A DNA stretch of 59,817 nt, from assembly GCF_030149505.1 (NCBI RefSeq), contig NZ_JASBRN010000073.1:1-59817 (forward strand). The letters are read 5' to 3'. A program made the translations under genes and the position numbers. Source of the stretch: Nocardioides sp. Lineage in GTDB: Bacteria > Actinomycetota > Actinomycetes > Propionibacteriales > Nocardioidaceae. The notes under the pieces are model-generated. The model saw only the letters and a list, made by a program, of their open reading frames with translations. It had not been told where the DNA came from and did no database searches. This document shows, piece by piece, positions 26,203-36,215 of this stretch; the stretch's first letter is position 1, and the number at the start of each line of letters is the position of its first letter.

Positions 26203-27243
26203 GTGCTCCTGCGTCCTGCCCGCCTGCTCGCGCTCGCCCTGGCCCTCGCCCTCGGCGTCCTCGGGCTGCTGGGACCGGGCGTGGGATCCGCCAGCCCCGG
26301 CGCGGCCGCCCCCACCGGGACCGCGGCCGAGCGGCGCGCTCCCGACCCGCGCACGGTGCGGGGCCTCTACGTGGACAGCCGCATGCCCGTGCACGCCCAG
26401 GGCCCGGCGTACGAGCCGATCGCGAAGAAGGCCCAGGCGCTGTGGCTGGGCTCGGAGTACTACCCGACCGACCGGGTCGCGGACGTGGTCGGTGAGTACG
26501 TCGGGCTGGCCGAGGCCGCCGACAAGACGCCGATGCTGGTCGTCTACTCCATCCCCGACCGCGACTGCGGGCAGTACTCCTCCGGCGGGCTGCCCGGCGT
26601 GGACGCCTACAAGAAGTGGGTCGCCCAGGTCGCCGAGGGGCTCGAGGGCTCCAGCCCGCTGCTGGTGCTCGAGCCGGACGCCCTGCCCTTCTACCACGGC
26701 GGCGAGTGCGGCAACGCCGACAACCGGGTCAAGCTGCTGCGCTGGGCGACGCGTCGCCTGGCCGACGCCGGGGCGTGGGTCTACATCGACGCCGGGCACT
26801 CCGGCTGGACGACCGGGGACCCGACCACCGACGACACCCCCTGGGACGGCCGGGCCGAGCTGCTGAGGAAGGCCGGCGTCGCCGACGCGCGCGGCTTCAG
26901 CACCAACGTCTCCAACTTCCGCCGCACCAAGGACGAGCACCACTACGCACGGTGGATGGTGCGTGAGCTGAAGCGGCTGGGCGTCAAGGGCACCAAGTAC
27001 GTCGTCGACACCTCGCGCAACGGCGCGAAGAAGCCCGTGGACGCCGACGTCATCAACCCGACCTGGGCGCGACTGGGCAAGGCCCCGCGGCTGGCCTTCG
27101 ACGGGGCCTTCGACGGGGCCTTGTGGGTCAAGCACCCCGGGGAGTCCGACGGCACCGTCAACGGCGGCCCGGCCTCGGGGCAGTGGTGCGACCTGCTCGC
27201 CGACCGGCTGCTGGGGAAGAAGGAGCCCGGTCCGGGCTGCTGA
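26203..27243 (+). CDS. Secreted glycoside hydrolase family 6 (endoglucanase/cellobiohydrolase-like)
   Basis: 346 residues. A signal peptide with a Leu/Ala core and AxA-like end spans about 1-35. The GH6 domain shows VVYSIPDRDCGQYSSGG, LEPDALP with the Asp region, YIDAGHSGW, FSTNVSNF and YVVDTSRNG, all family hallmarks. It should cut beta-1,4-glucan by inversion outside the cell. There is no cellulose-binding module. GTG 26185, six codons upstream, is an alternative start. Confidence 0.87.
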   Translation: MLLRPARLLALALALALGVLGLLGPGVGSASPGAAAPTGTAAERRAPDPRTVRGLYVDSRMPVHAQGPAYEPIAKKAQALWLGSEYYPTDRVADVVGEYVGLAEAADKTPMLVVYSIPDRDCGQYSSGGLPGVDAYKKWVAQVAEGLEGSSPLLVLEPDALPFYHGGECGNADNRVKLLRWATRRLADAGAWVYIDAGHSGWTTGDPTTDDTPWDGRAELLRKAGVADARGFSTNVSNFRRTKDEHHYARWMVRELKRLGVKGTKYVVDTSRNGAKKPVDADVINPTWARLGKAPRLAFDGAFDGALWVKHPGESDGTVNGGPASGQWCDLLADRLLGKKEPGPGC

Positions 27244-27270
27244 TCGCAGACGCGTCAGCGGATGCGCTGG

Positions 27271-27335
27271 TCGGTGGTCGAGCGAGCGGCGCGACCGAGG
27301 GACGAGGTCGCGACCCGCGTGTCGAGAGCGGGTGA
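27271..27335. repeat. Intergenic repeat-like sequence
   Basis: GGTGGTCGAGCGAGCGGC followed by GCGACC/GGTCGC arms resembles the GGTCGAG-type repeats elsewhere in the window but is diverged. Confidence 0.45.
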
Positions 27336-27367
27336 CGCGGTCGCCGAGCCCGACCGGAGCGGGTGCC

Positions 27368-27862
27368 TCACCAGCCCCAGGAGCCCGGGATCCCCTTGAA
27401 CGGCCCGACCACCGCGTCGGTGATCCACCCGCCGTAGAACCCGCCCTCCTGCGGGCGGACGACCTCGCCGTCGACCCGGCACTCGTCGACGGCGCCCGGC
27501 ATCACGGCCCACGCGTCGCTGATGGCGGCGAACGCCGGCGTCGGGTCGGGGTAGGTCCAGGCCGCGCGGGGAGCCACCACCCCGCCGCCGTGCAGGTCGG
27601 CGTACGCCGCCAGCCCCTTCCACTCGCACGCCGAGCTGCCGGGGGTGGGGACGAGCGCGCCGTCCACGAAGGCCTCGCGGGGCAGGTAGTAGGTCGGCGG
27701 GTGGCTGGTCTCCAGCACCCGCCACGAGGTGGTGGTGCGGGCGATGACGACGCCGCCGAGGACCACCTCGACCAGCTGGCTGCTCGGCACGAGCGCCGGC
27801 GGTCGGGGGTAGTCCCAGACGGACTCCTGGCCGGGACCGGGCTTCTCTGGGCGGGGCCTCAC
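27368..27862 (-). CDS. DUF427 domain protein
   Basis: 164 residues, single DUF427 domain with [20 protein letters not shown] and [12 protein letters not shown], the family's conserved beta-rich segments. No catalytic role is established. The GTG start has TAGGCT (27875-27870) with 7 nt between, a leaderless layout. It is convergent with the GH6 gene. Confidence 0.85.
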   Translation of the reverse strand: MRPRPEKPGPGQESVWDYPRPPALVPSSQLVEVVLGGVVIARTTTSWRVLETSHPPTYYLPREAFVDGALVPTPGSSACEWKGLAAYADLHGGGVVAPRAAWTYPDPTPAFAAISDAWAVMPGAVDECRVDGEVVRPQEGGFYGGWITDAVVGPFKGIPGSWGW

Positions 27863-27938
27863 GGATGCGAGCCTACGGAGCCGTCGGTGGTCGGTCGGGC
27901 CGGCGGCCCTCCGGCACGGACGACGGCCGGCGAGGAGG

Positions 27939-28127
27939 TCAGGCGGCGGGGCCGGTCTCCGCGCGCAGGTTCATCAGGCCCAGCGCCGCGACGAGCTCGT
28001 CGGTGGAGTCGAAGGCCGTGGTGGCCTCCTCCAGCACCACGCTGGTCCACGTCGGCTCGTCGGTGAGGACACTGCTCCCGAAGTAGGCCCCGATGGCCTG
28101 CGTCGCGGTGTCGTTGTCGAGACTCAT
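27939..28127 (-). CDS. Small protein, 62 aa
   Basis: Function not recognised: [20 protein letters not shown], then an acidic helical tail. No Shine-Dalgarno; CATATT, 6 nt before the ATG, could be a leaderless -10. It is divergent from zwf and 76 bp upstream of DUF427. The composition and lone placement suggest a real small cytoplasmic protein, moderately certain. Confidence 0.58.
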   Translation of the reverse strand: MSLDNDTATQAIGAYFGSSVLTDEPTWTSVVLEEATTAFDSTDELVAALGLMNLRAETGPAA

Positions 28128-28271
28128 GTCACCAATATGCCAGGTCAGAACCCCGCGCGGGGTCGCATGTGGGCCGGACCACCCCGCCCACCCCTTCGGT
28201 GGGCCGCTCGGGCGGGATCGCGGGCCCGGCCGGGTGGTGTCCGGCCCCGGGCCGCGGGGGACGCTCGAACG

Positions 28272-29720
28272 GTGACCTCCCCCGACCCCCGCGACCCGCG
28301 TACCGACACCGTCCCGCCGCACGTCCTGGTGCTCTTCGGCGCCACCGGCGACCTCGCCGCCCGCAAGCTCTTCCCCGGTCTCTACCGGCTGGCCGCCGCC
28401 GGCCGGCTGCCGGAGGAGTACGCCGTGATCGGCAGCGGCCGGCACTCCCCCGGCTCCGACGCGGAGTTCCGCGACCGGCTGCGCAAGGGCCTGCAGGACA
28501 CCGTCGAGGACCTCGACGAGGACGTCGCCGAGCAGCTGCTCTCCCGGGTCACCTTCTGCACCTCCGACGCCGAGGACGGCGGCGAGCTGGCCGCGGCGGT
28601 CCGCGAGGCCGAGTCGTCCATGGGCGCGGACGCCGACGACGTACGCCGCCTGGTCTACCTCTCGATCCCCCCGGCGGCCATGGAGCCGATGATCGCGATG
28701 CTCGGCAAGGAGGGCCTGACCGAGCGGGCGCGGCTGGTCGTGGAGAAGCCGTTCGGGCTGGACCTGGAGTCCTCGCGCTCCCTCGACGCCGCGCTGAAGG
28801 AGGTCGTCGACGAGGACCAGGTCTTCCGGATCGACCACTTCCTGGGCAAGGAGGCGGTGCAGAACATCCTGGCGCTGCGCTTCGCCAACGGCCTGTTCGA
28901 GCCGTCCTGGAACGCCCGGCACGTGGAATCGGTGCAGATCGACGTGCCCGAGGAGCTCGGGCTGGAGGGCCGCGGCTCGTTCTACGAGTCGACCGGCTGC
29001 CTGCGCGACATGATCTCCACCCACCTCATGCAGATCCTGGGCTTCGTGGCGCTCGAGGACCCCGGCGCCGGGGACGCCGAGTCGCTGCGCGACGCCAAGT
29101 CGGCGGTCTTCGAGAAGGTCCTGCCGCTGGACCCGGAGCGGGCGGTCTTCGGCCAGTTCGAGGGCTACCGCGACGACGAGGACGTCGACGACGACTCCGA
29201 CGTGGAGACCTTCGTGGCGCTGGAGGTCCGGCTGGACTGCGACCGCTGGCGCGACGTGCCGTTCCTGCTGCGCACCGGCAAGGCGCTCGCCGCCACCCGG
29301 CGTACCGTCACCGTCCGGTTCCGCACCCCCACCTCGGCGCTCTTCGGGGAGACCGCCGGCTGCAACGAGCTGGTCCTCGAGCTCACCGACTCCCCGCAGG
29401 TCCGCGTCGACCTCCAGGGCAAGAAGCCCGGTCCGGAGATGGAGCTGGCCGCGGCCACCATGTGCCTCGACCTGGGCGACGCCGTGCCCGACGCCGACCC
29501 GCTCGAGGCCTACGAGCGGCTGGTCCTCGACGTCCTGCGCGGCGACCAGACGCTCTTCACCCGCGCCGACGAGGTCGACCGGATCTGGCAGGTCTGCCAG
29601 CCGCTGCTCGACTCCCCGCCGGAGGTCCAGCCCTACGAGCAGGGGTCCTGGGGCCCGAGCGCCGCGCTCGAGCTGCCGCCGGGTGGCTGGCACGTGGGGC
29701 GGCACGCGCACGACGGGTGA
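28272..29720 (+). CDS. zwf: Glucose-6-phosphate dehydrogenase
   Basis: 482 residues. Oxidises glucose 6-phosphate to 6-phosphogluconolactone with NAD(P), the entry to the pentose phosphate pathway. The coenzyme loop GATGDLA (23-29) and active-site signature RIDHFLGKE (186-194) are intact, as is VVEKPFG. It is alone here, away from opcA, tal or gnd, so it may be an extra isozyme. GTG 28272 is chosen because upstream sequence is not conserved-looking. Tandem palindromes follow it. Confidence 0.92.
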   Translation: MTSPDPRDPRTDTVPPHVLVLFGATGDLAARKLFPGLYRLAAAGRLPEEYAVIGSGRHSPGSDAEFRDRLRKGLQDTVEDLDEDVAEQLLSRVTFCTSDAEDGGELAAAVREAESSMGADADDVRRLVYLSIPPAAMEPMIAMLGKEGLTERARLVVEKPFGLDLESSRSLDAALKEVVDEDQVFRIDHFLGKEAVQNILALRFANGLFEPSWNARHVESVQIDVPEELGLEGRGSFYESTGCLRDMISTHLMQILGFVALEDPGAGDAESLRDAKSAVFEKVLPLDPERAVFGQFEGYRDDEDVDDDSDVETFVALEVRLDCDRWRDVPFLLRTGKALAATRRTVTVRFRTPTSALFGETAGCNELVLELTDSPQVRVDLQGKKPGPEMELAAATMCLDLGDAVPDADPLEAYERLVLDVLRGDQTLFTRADEVDRIWQVCQPLLDSPPEVQPYEQGSWGPSAALELPPGGWHVGRHAHDG

Positions 29721-29795
29721 GGCCGGCGGCCCGGGTGCCGCGGAACTGGCCCAGCCGCGGGAGGCTGGTGGGTCTGGTCGGCGGCTGCAGAGAAG

Positions 29796-29880
29796 GGTTT
29801 GTCGGCCGGCCGACAAACCTTGCGGCTGGCCGATAATGCTCCATCGGCCGACTGCAACGTTCATCGGCCGGCCGATGAAC
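29796..29880. repeat. Cluster of TCGGCCGGCCGA palindromes
   Basis: A perfect 24-bp palindrome (29796-29819, half GGTTTGTCGGCC), an imperfect one in the middle, and a perfect 22-bp palindrome (29859-29880, half GTTCATCGGCC). It lies between the convergent zwf and permease genes and may terminate both. Confidence 0.85.
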
Positions 29881-29899
29881 CTTGCGCTGCCCCACCCAC

Positions 29900-32800
29900 C
29901 TACCGCGCCGACTCCCGCAGCGTCGACCCCCGCGCCCCGCGCACGGTGAGGACCGCGGACACCAGCGCCACGGTGCCGAAGAGCAGGGCGGTGACGAGCG
30001 CGAGCAGCGCGAGCCGCCAGGGGTCGATGGCCGCGACGAGGGCCGGGGTCGAGAGCGTCTCGGAGAAGCCCAGGGTGACGGTGCGCAGCACGACGTACTG
30101 CGCCAGCGCCCCGGCGGCCAGTCCCGCCACGGCCGTGCCGCCCAGCACCAGCACCAGCTCGCGCAGCACCGAGCCCATCACCTGGCGCCGCGGCACGCCG
30201 ACGACCCGCAGCGCCGCGGCGTCGCGGCGCCGGGCGGGCAGCTGCACGGCGGTGCTGACGGCCAGTGACGCGACGGCCATCAGCAGCACGAGGGCAGCGA
30301 CGACGGCGTAGAGCCGCAGCGCGAGGGCGTACGCCGTGCCGTCGAGCTCGCCCTTCACCTCGGCGTACGACGTGTCCTCCACGAGCCCCGCGTCGCGCAT
30401 CTGCGTGACCAGGCCGTCGGGGAGGTCGTCGCGGGCCAGCACGTAGACGTCGGTGTCCTGGTCGTAGACCGCGCGGCCGACCGCGAAGGTGTCGTAGTCG
30501 ATGAGCAGTCCGCGCGGCCCGAGCAGCGGGACGCTCCCCGCCGTGAGCACCGGGTCGACCTCGAAGTCCAACGCCGAGCCGCCGCCGTACGTCGCGGAGG
30601 AGGTGTTGGTGCGGGCGGTCTCCCCCGCGACGACCGGGAGGGCCGCGGGCGGGTCGCCGGCCCCCAACTGGACGATCGCCGGGCTGCTGGTGGCGACGAG
30701 CACCTCCAGGCCGTCGGCGCCGACCGACACGTCGTCGACCGCGTCATTGCCGGTCGCGCCGGGCACCAGCGTCCAGCCGCCGTCGGTCATGGCCGCACGG
30801 TCGGGCTCGCCGTCGACGAGCAGCGCCCGGACCGCGAGCGAGCCCTCCATCTCGACCTGTTGGGCGGCCGGACCACCGAGGGTGATCTCCTCGACCCGGC
30901 AGCCCTGCTGGCAGTACGCCGCGGGCTCGCTGACCTCGGACACCCCGGGCCCGACCGGGCCGAGGAAGATCGAGCGCGGCCGACCCTCGGGCGGGACGAG
31001 CCGCAGCCGGACGACCAGGTCGTCGCTGGTCTCGAGCGCGTTCTCGACCTGGACGCCGATGCGCCGGCCGGCCACCACGGGCACGGGTCCGGTGGCGAGC
31101 AGCTCGGCGACCTCGCCGGCGGAGGTGCCGGGGGTCCACTGCTCGTTCCAGAGCCCGACGCGCTCCAGCCGGGAGGTGTCCAGGACCGCGAAGACGGGAC
31201 CTGGCTGCGGGGTGATGATCGTGCTGCCGGCCATCAGCCACTGCCCCTCGGGGTCGAGGCGACGGGTGAGTCCGACGGTGTCCTCGAGGGTTTGGGAGGA
31301 GGTCCACACCGTCGCGGCGGGTGCTCGGGTGGCCGCCACCGAGCCGCGCCAGGCCGAGGAGGAGTCGTAGACCCCGGCACCGAAGACGCAGATGGCGATC
31401 GCAGCGGTGACCGGCAGGATCACCAGCGTCCCCTCCTGGCGCCGCGACAGGGCGCGGACCGCGACGTAGGACCCGAGCGAGCGGGTGTGCGGCACGGCCC
31501 GGGTCCACCAGCCGGCCAGGGAGGAGGTGGCCCGGCTCGCGGCCAGGCCCGCCACGACGGCGAGCAGCACGGGGAGCACCAGGTCGGTGACGTCGGGCCG
31601 GCCGCGTTCGGTCGAGCTGAGCTTGCTGAGCAGCACCGCGGCCGCCGCGGCCACCAGCGCCAGCTGCGCGACGACGGCCGCCCGCCGGGCGCGCCGCGGA
31701 CGACGTACGCCGCCGAGCTGGGCCTCGAGCGGGATCCGCACGACCAGGCCGACCGCGACCAGCGCCACGACGGCAGCGCCCATGCCGACCAGTCCCCCGG
31801 CGAGGACCGAGGTCCACGGCACCCGCAGCGGCAGCCCGGGGACCAGCCACGACTCGATGAGCAGCACGACGGCGCCGACGCCGAGGGCGCCGCCGACCGG
31901 GAGCGAGAGCGCCAGCAGCGCGAGCGGCTCGGACATGCCGAGCGACCACATGCGCCGACGCGGCAGGCCGCGGAGCGAGGCGAGCGCGAGCTCGGGCATC
32001 CGCAGGTCGGCGGCCGCGGTGAGCAGGCGCAGCAGCAGCGCGAGCGCGACCAGGACGAGGCTGATCACCGCCGGCGAGACCGACGCGCGGGCGGTGGCCT
32101 GCTGGTCGCGGACCTCCTCCACGACACCGCCGATGTCGTTGATGGAGAACTCCGTGAGCGTGCCCCGGTCGCCCTCGAGCACCAGGTCGTCCTGGGCCCG
32201 GGCGACGGCGACGACCTCGTCGAGGTCCTCGACCGCGAGGTCGGCCGGGACGTCGAGCCGACGGTCGACGAGGACCTCGTAGCCCACCGTGTCGGCCGCC
32301 TCCGCCACGGCCTGCTTCGTGCCGAGCATCGGCGCGGGCTGGTAGGGCTGGTTGGCCGGGGCGGGCGTCGGCGGACGGCTGGCGAGCCGGCCGTACTCGA
32401 ACCAGTAGTCCTCCTCCTCCGGCCCCGGGGTGGCGTAGGTGCCCACGACCCGCACCTCGCCCAGGCCCTCGACCGGCGTCGTGTCGCCGATGCCGAGCCC
32501 GGTGATCGTGGAGTCCAGCGCCAGGAGCAGGACCTCGTCGGGCTCCTCGGGGCAGGCGCCCTCGATGACGAGGTGGGCGCAGTAGCCGGGCGCCCAGCCC
32601 AGCTGCGCCTCGCCGCCCAGGCCCTCCGTCGGGAACGTGCGCACGAAGAACTGCGGGGGCAGGTAGCGCTCGGCGCCCCCGCCGGCCTCGTCACCCTCCT
32701 CGGTGGCCTGCTCGGCGGCGGCCCCGGCACGCAGCAGGGTGGCGTCGACGTCGAAGCCCGTGTCGGCGGGGTCGGGGGTCCAGACCCAGGACAGGCCCGT

Positions 32801-32995
32801 GAGGTTCTGCGGCGCCTCGGCCAGGCGGGTGACGAGGAAGGAGCTGGTGACCGCGCCCTGGAAGGCCGGGCCGAGGACGGCCGAGCCGACCGCCAGCGCG
32901 GTGAGCACGACCGAGCCGAGGGAGAGCAGCAGCCGGGAGCGGAGGCCGCGCAGGACGGTGGGGAGCAGGGTGGACCCCGGCGTGGGCAGCCTCAT
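29900..32995 (-). CDS. FtsX-like ABC permease, large (1031 aa)
   Basis: An N-terminal membrane helix (about 20-42), a large external domain with two Cys in a pair (GYCAHLVIEGACPEE), a core of helices near 280-470, a second external domain (contains RRLDPEGQWLM and YCQQGC) and C-terminal FtsX helices with AALRVVGVPRRQVM. It overlaps the preceding permease (ATGA). This MacB/FtsX layout usually acts on the membrane or cell wall or exports a substrate. The substrate is unknown. Confidence 0.82.
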   Translation of the reverse strand: MRLPTPGSTLLPTVLRGLRSRLLLSLGSVVLTALAVGSAVLGPAFQGAVTSSFLVTRLAEAPQNLTGLSWVWTPDPADTGFDVDATLLRAGAAAEQATEEGDEAGGGAERYLPPQFFVRTFPTEGLGGEAQLGWAPGYCAHLVIEGACPEEPDEVLLLALDSTITGLGIGDTTPVEGLGEVRVVGTYATPGPEEEDYWFEYGRLASRPPTPAPANQPYQPAPMLGTKQAVAEAADTVGYEVLVDRRLDVPADLAVEDLDEVVAVARAQDDLVLEGDRGTLTEFSINDIGGVVEEVRDQQATARASVSPAVISLVLVALALLLRLLTAAADLRMPELALASLRGLPRRRMWSLGMSEPLALLALSLPVGGALGVGAVVLLIESWLVPGLPLRVPWTSVLAGGLVGMGAAVVALVAVGLVVRIPLEAQLGGVRRPRRARRAAVVAQLALVAAAAAVLLSKLSSTERGRPDVTDLVLPVLLAVVAGLAASRATSSLAGWWTRAVPHTRSLGSYVAVRALSRRQEGTLVILPVTAAIAICVFGAGVYDSSSAWRGSVAATRAPAATVWTSSQTLEDTVGLTRRLDPEGQWLMAGSTIITPQPGPVFAVLDTSRLERVGLWNEQWTPGTSAGEVAELLATGPVPVVAGRRIGVQVENALETSDDLVVRLRLVPPEGRPRSIFLGPVGPGVSEVSEPAAYCQQGCRVEEITLGGPAAQQVEMEGSLAVRALLVDGEPDRAAMTDGGWTLVPGATGNDAVDDVSVGADGLEVLVATSSPAIVQLGAGDPPAALPVVAGETARTNTSSATYGGGSALDFEVDPVLTAGSVPLLGPRGLLIDYDTFAVGRAVYDQDTDVYVLARDDLPDGLVTQMRDAGLVEDTSYAEVKGELDGTAYALALRLYAVVAALVLLMAVASLAVSTAVQLPARRRDAAALRVVGVPRRQVMGSVLRELVLVLGGTAVAGLAAGALAQYVVLRTVTLGFSETLSTPALVAAIDPWRLALLALVTALLFGTVALVSAVLTVRGARGSTLRESAR

Positions 32996-35310
32996 CGCAC
33001 TTCCTCCCGCAGCCGGCCGGGGCTGGACCGGGCCGGGTCGACGGCCCGGCCCCGCACCACCACGGCGACGACCAGCACCGCGCACACCGCCGCCGCGACG
33101 GCCAGCGGCAGCGGGGCCACGGCGGTGCGCAGGTCCACGGCGTGCTCCGGCACCGTGACCAGGCCGAGCCGGCCGAGCAGCAGCCCGACCGAGGCCCAGG
33201 TGCCGAGCGCCACGGCGACACCGGTGACCACGAGCAGCAGCCCGGCCTCGACCAGGGTGCTGCGGCGCAGGGTGGCGGGGGTGACGCCGACGGCGCGCAG
33301 CGCCGCGACGTCGCGCACCCAGGTCGGGCGCTGCCGGGCGACGGCGGTCAACAGCGCCAGCAGCGCCACGAGGAGGCAGAACGCGGCCATCAGCAGGTAG
33401 GCCTGCGCCTGGGCGGCGCCCGTGGCCTCGCGTACGTCGGCGGTGACGACCTCGAGCGCCCGCGGCTCGGCCCTGGTCTCCTCGCGCAGCTCGGCGAGCA
33501 GCGCCGCCGGGGTGTCGGCGCGGGCCAGGACCATCACCTCGGCCGCGGGCACGGTCGGCGGGGCGCCTGCCGCGGCGCGCGGGAGGTCGGCGTAGACCCC
33601 GTCGGCCTCGACGAGCGGCAGCGCGGGGAAGCGGGCGACCACCCGGGCCGGGAGGTCCTCGCCGCCGGGCGACTCCAGCACGGGGTCGCCCTCCCACGTG
33701 GCGGTGCGGGTGACCAGCACCGGCACCGGGCCCTCGCCGCGCGCGGGGAGCGCGGTCAGCCGGCCCGGCGAGGCCGGTGCGAGCAGACCGTCGCTGACCT
33801 CCACCGGACCGCCGGGCCCGGCGTCGGTGGCTGGTTCCGCTGGCTCCCACTCCCTCTCGACCAGGTCGGTGCTGCCGATCTGCAGCCGGGTCAGGACGAA
33901 GGGCAGGTCGCGGTCGCCCGGGGTGCGCGACAGGGTGACCGAGCGGACCGTGCAGCCCGCGACGCAGTCGACAGGGATGCTCGAGCCGACCGGCGCGCCG
34001 GACGTCAGAAGCTCCAGCCGGATGCCCGCCACCAGCACCTGCCCGGCGGGGTCGGCGATCTCCACGTCGACGCGCGGCCGCAGCGTCCCGTCCGCACGCG
34101 CGGAGACACCGGCCACCTCGACCTGGATGCTCGTGCCCGTCGACGGCACCGCCCATGCCGACGAGGCATCGGTGAGCCGGTCGGCGAGCCCGCCGATCCG
34201 GGCGGCGCTCGTCGCCTCGAAGAAGTCGCCCACCACGCGCTCGGCCCGCGCCACGTCCACGAACGCCCGCCGGGCCGGCACCGAGCCCTCACCCGGCACC
34301 ACGACCGCGCCCATCAGCCACTGCCCCTCGGGGTCGAGCCGCTGGGTCAGCGCGAGCACGCTCGTGGCGTCGCCGCCGGCGCCGCGTTCCAGGTCGATCC
34401 GCAGCGGGGCACCCGCGCGCAGCCGCGCCGTCTCGTCCGCCCAGGCCGAGACCTGGGCCGCACCGGTGACCGCCAGCCCGGCCACCGCCCCTGCCGCCAC
34501 GAGGACCCGCAGCGGGGCCGCGGCGTCGGCCGAGCGCGCGAGGCGCCGGGAGGCGAGGTACGTCGGCAGGCCGCGGCGGCGCGTGCGTCGTACGGCCAGG
34601 CGCGCGGAGCGCGCCATCAGCCACAGGCTCGCGTGCCCGGCGGCGAGGCCGACCAGCGCGGGGCCGGCGAGCACCAGCAGGTCGGACTGGGTGCCGTCGA
34701 CGACCCGGGCGCGGTAGATCGCGACGGCCGCGCCCACCACGACCAGGACCTGTCCGAAGACCGCCGCGGAGGTGGAGGTGCGCGGTCGCGCCGATCCCCG
34801 GACCTGGGCGACGAGCGGCTCGCGCAACGCTGTGGCCATCCCGAGGAGCACCGCCGCGAGCGCGACGAGGAGCACCACCAGCACGGCGGACAGGACGTCC
34901 CACCCGGGCACGGTGACGGGTGCGTCGAGCCAGGCGCGGGTCGCCAGCGCCGACACGCCGACCCCCGCGCCGGTGCCGAGGCCGGCACCCGCGAGCAGCA
35001 CCAGGAGTGGCTCGAGCGCCAGCAGCGTGAACAGCTCCCCGCCCTCGAGACCGCGGAGCCGCGCGAGCGCGATCTCGGGACGCCGGGCCGAGGCGAGCTC
35101 CCGCCCGGTGGCGGGCACCGCGACCGCACCGATGAGCAGCAGCGGCACCGCCAGCAGTCGGGAGGTGCCGGCCGCCGCGGCGAACCCGACCACCGCCACC
35201 ACGCCCGCCACGACCACCGCCGTCAGCAGCATCAGGGGCAGCAGCGTGCCCCGGCGCGACCACGCGCCCTGGAGGGTGCGGGAACGGATCCGGGGCGCGG
35301 AGGCGCTCAC
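32992..35310 (-). CDS. FtsX-like ABC permease, smaller (772 aa)
   Basis: Partner of the large permease: membrane helices at about 20-110, 130-230 and the C-terminal FtsX set (VAALRAVGVTPATLRR). The external domain repeats motifs of its neighbour (QRLDPEGQWLM and a C-x3-C, VDCVAGCTV), so the two are paralogues. It starts at a GTG overlapping the ATPase stop and ends in the ATGA overlap with the large permease. Confidence 0.82.
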   Translation of the reverse strand: MSASAPRIRSRTLQGAWSRRGTLLPLMLLTAVVVAGVVAVVGFAAAAGTSRLLAVPLLLIGAVAVPATGRELASARRPEIALARLRGLEGGELFTLLALEPLLVLLAGAGLGTGAGVGVSALATRAWLDAPVTVPGWDVLSAVLVVLLVALAAVLLGMATALREPLVAQVRGSARPRTSTSAAVFGQVLVVVGAAVAIYRARVVDGTQSDLLVLAGPALVGLAAGHASLWLMARSARLAVRRTRRRGLPTYLASRRLARSADAAAPLRVLVAAGAVAGLAVTGAAQVSAWADETARLRAGAPLRIDLERGAGGDATSVLALTQRLDPEGQWLMGAVVVPGEGSVPARRAFVDVARAERVVGDFFEATSAARIGGLADRLTDASSAWAVPSTGTSIQVEVAGVSARADGTLRPRVDVEIADPAGQVLVAGIRLELLTSGAPVGSSIPVDCVAGCTVRSVTLSRTPGDRDLPFVLTRLQIGSTDLVEREWEPAEPATDAGPGGPVEVSDGLLAPASPGRLTALPARGEGPVPVLVTRTATWEGDPVLESPGGEDLPARVVARFPALPLVEADGVYADLPRAAAGAPPTVPAAEVMVLARADTPAALLAELREETRAEPRALEVVTADVREATGAAQAQAYLLMAAFCLLVALLALLTAVARQRPTWVRDVAALRAVGVTPATLRRSTLVEAGLLLVVTGVAVALGTWASVGLLLGRLGLVTVPEHAVDLRTAVAPLPLAVAAAVCAVLVVAVVVRGRAVDPARSSPGRLREEVR

Positions 35311-36215
35311 GCGCTCCCCGGGCGGCGGTAGATCCGGTGGGGGTCGTCGTCGGGGTCGATGGGCGGCACCGAGGGCGGCCCCGGGGCGGGCGGCGCGGGT
35401 GCCGGGGGCGCGGCCGGTGCTGGAGCCGTCGCTGGGACCGGGGCGACGGGCTGGATCGGCTGCGGCGGAGTCTCCTGGCTCGCTGCGCTCGCACCTCGAC
35501 CAGCGGGGGACGTCCCGGCCGCGGAGGCCCCCTCGGCCGCGCGGTGTCGGCCGCCCCCGAGGTGGACCGGCTCCGTGTGGTCGACCAGCCGTCCCTCGTC
35601 CAGCGCGTGGTGGTCGTCGCAGGCGTCGACGACGGCCGGGTCGTGGGTGGCCACGACGACGACGGCACCGCGGTCGGCCTCGCGGCGCAGCTCGGCCAGG
35701 ACCAGCGCGCGGTTGCCCTCGTCGAGCTCGCTGGTGGGCTCGTCGGCGAGCAGGACGGCGGCGTCGACGCAGAGCCCGCGGGCCAGGGCCACGCGCTGCA
35801 TCTGGCCGCCGGAGAGCTCCTCGACCTGGCGGTCGCCGAGGTCGCCGATGTGGAAGCGGGCCAGCGCGGCGCTCGCCCGCTCGTCGGCCTCGTCGGGGTC
35901 GACCCCGCGGGCGCGCAGGGCCACCGAGACGTTCTCGCGCGCGGAGAGGATCGGCACCAGGCCGTAGACCTGCAGCACGAACGCCACCTCCGGCCGGGGG
36001 TCGCCGGTGCCGCGCCACATCGGCTCCCCGGCGTACGTCGCCTCCCCGAGGGAGGGCTGCAGAAGCCCGCCCGCGATCGAGAGGAGCGTGGTCTTGCCCG
36101 AGCCCGACGGGCCCGAGAGGGCGGTCATCCGACCGGCACGGAAGGTGAGGTCGAGGTCGTGCAGCAGGGTGCGGGTGAGCTCGTAGCGCACACCTCGCAG
36201 CTCGAGGTCGGTCAC
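35307..36215 (-). CDS. ABC transporter ATPase with Pro-rich tail
   Basis: 302 residues. Walker A GPSGSGKTT (35-43), signature LSGGQMQR (134-141), Walker B LLADEPTSELD (155-165), H-loop THD. The ATPase ends near 215; a tail of about 85 residues follows, rich in Pro and Ala. Residues 237-249 (SPAGRGASAASQE) are encoded by a copy of the dispersed GGTCGAGGTGCGAGC repeat, here in frame. Overlaps both neighbours with GTGA. Confidence 0.87.
   Translation of the reverse strand: MTDLELRGVRYELTRTLLHDLDLTFRAGRMTALSGPSGSGKTTLLSIAGGLLQPSLGEATYAGEPMWRGTGDPRPEVAFVLQVYGLVPILSARENVSVALRARGVDPDEADERASAALARFHIGDLGDRQVEELSGGQMQRVALARGLCVDAAVLLADEPTSELDEGNRALVLAELRREADRGAVVVVATHDPAVVDACDDHHALDEGRLVDHTEPVHLGGGRHRAAEGASAAGTSPAGRGASAASQETPPQPIQPVAPVPATAPAPAAPPAPAPPAPGPPSVPPIDPDDDPHRIYRRPGSA
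35470..35506. repeat. Dispersed repeat inside an ABC ATPase gene
   Basis: Reverse complement of the 54778-54807 repeat with at least 25 identical bases (GCTGGTCGAGGTGCGAGCGC...). It lies in frame within the coding tail of the ATPase. Confidence 0.8.
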
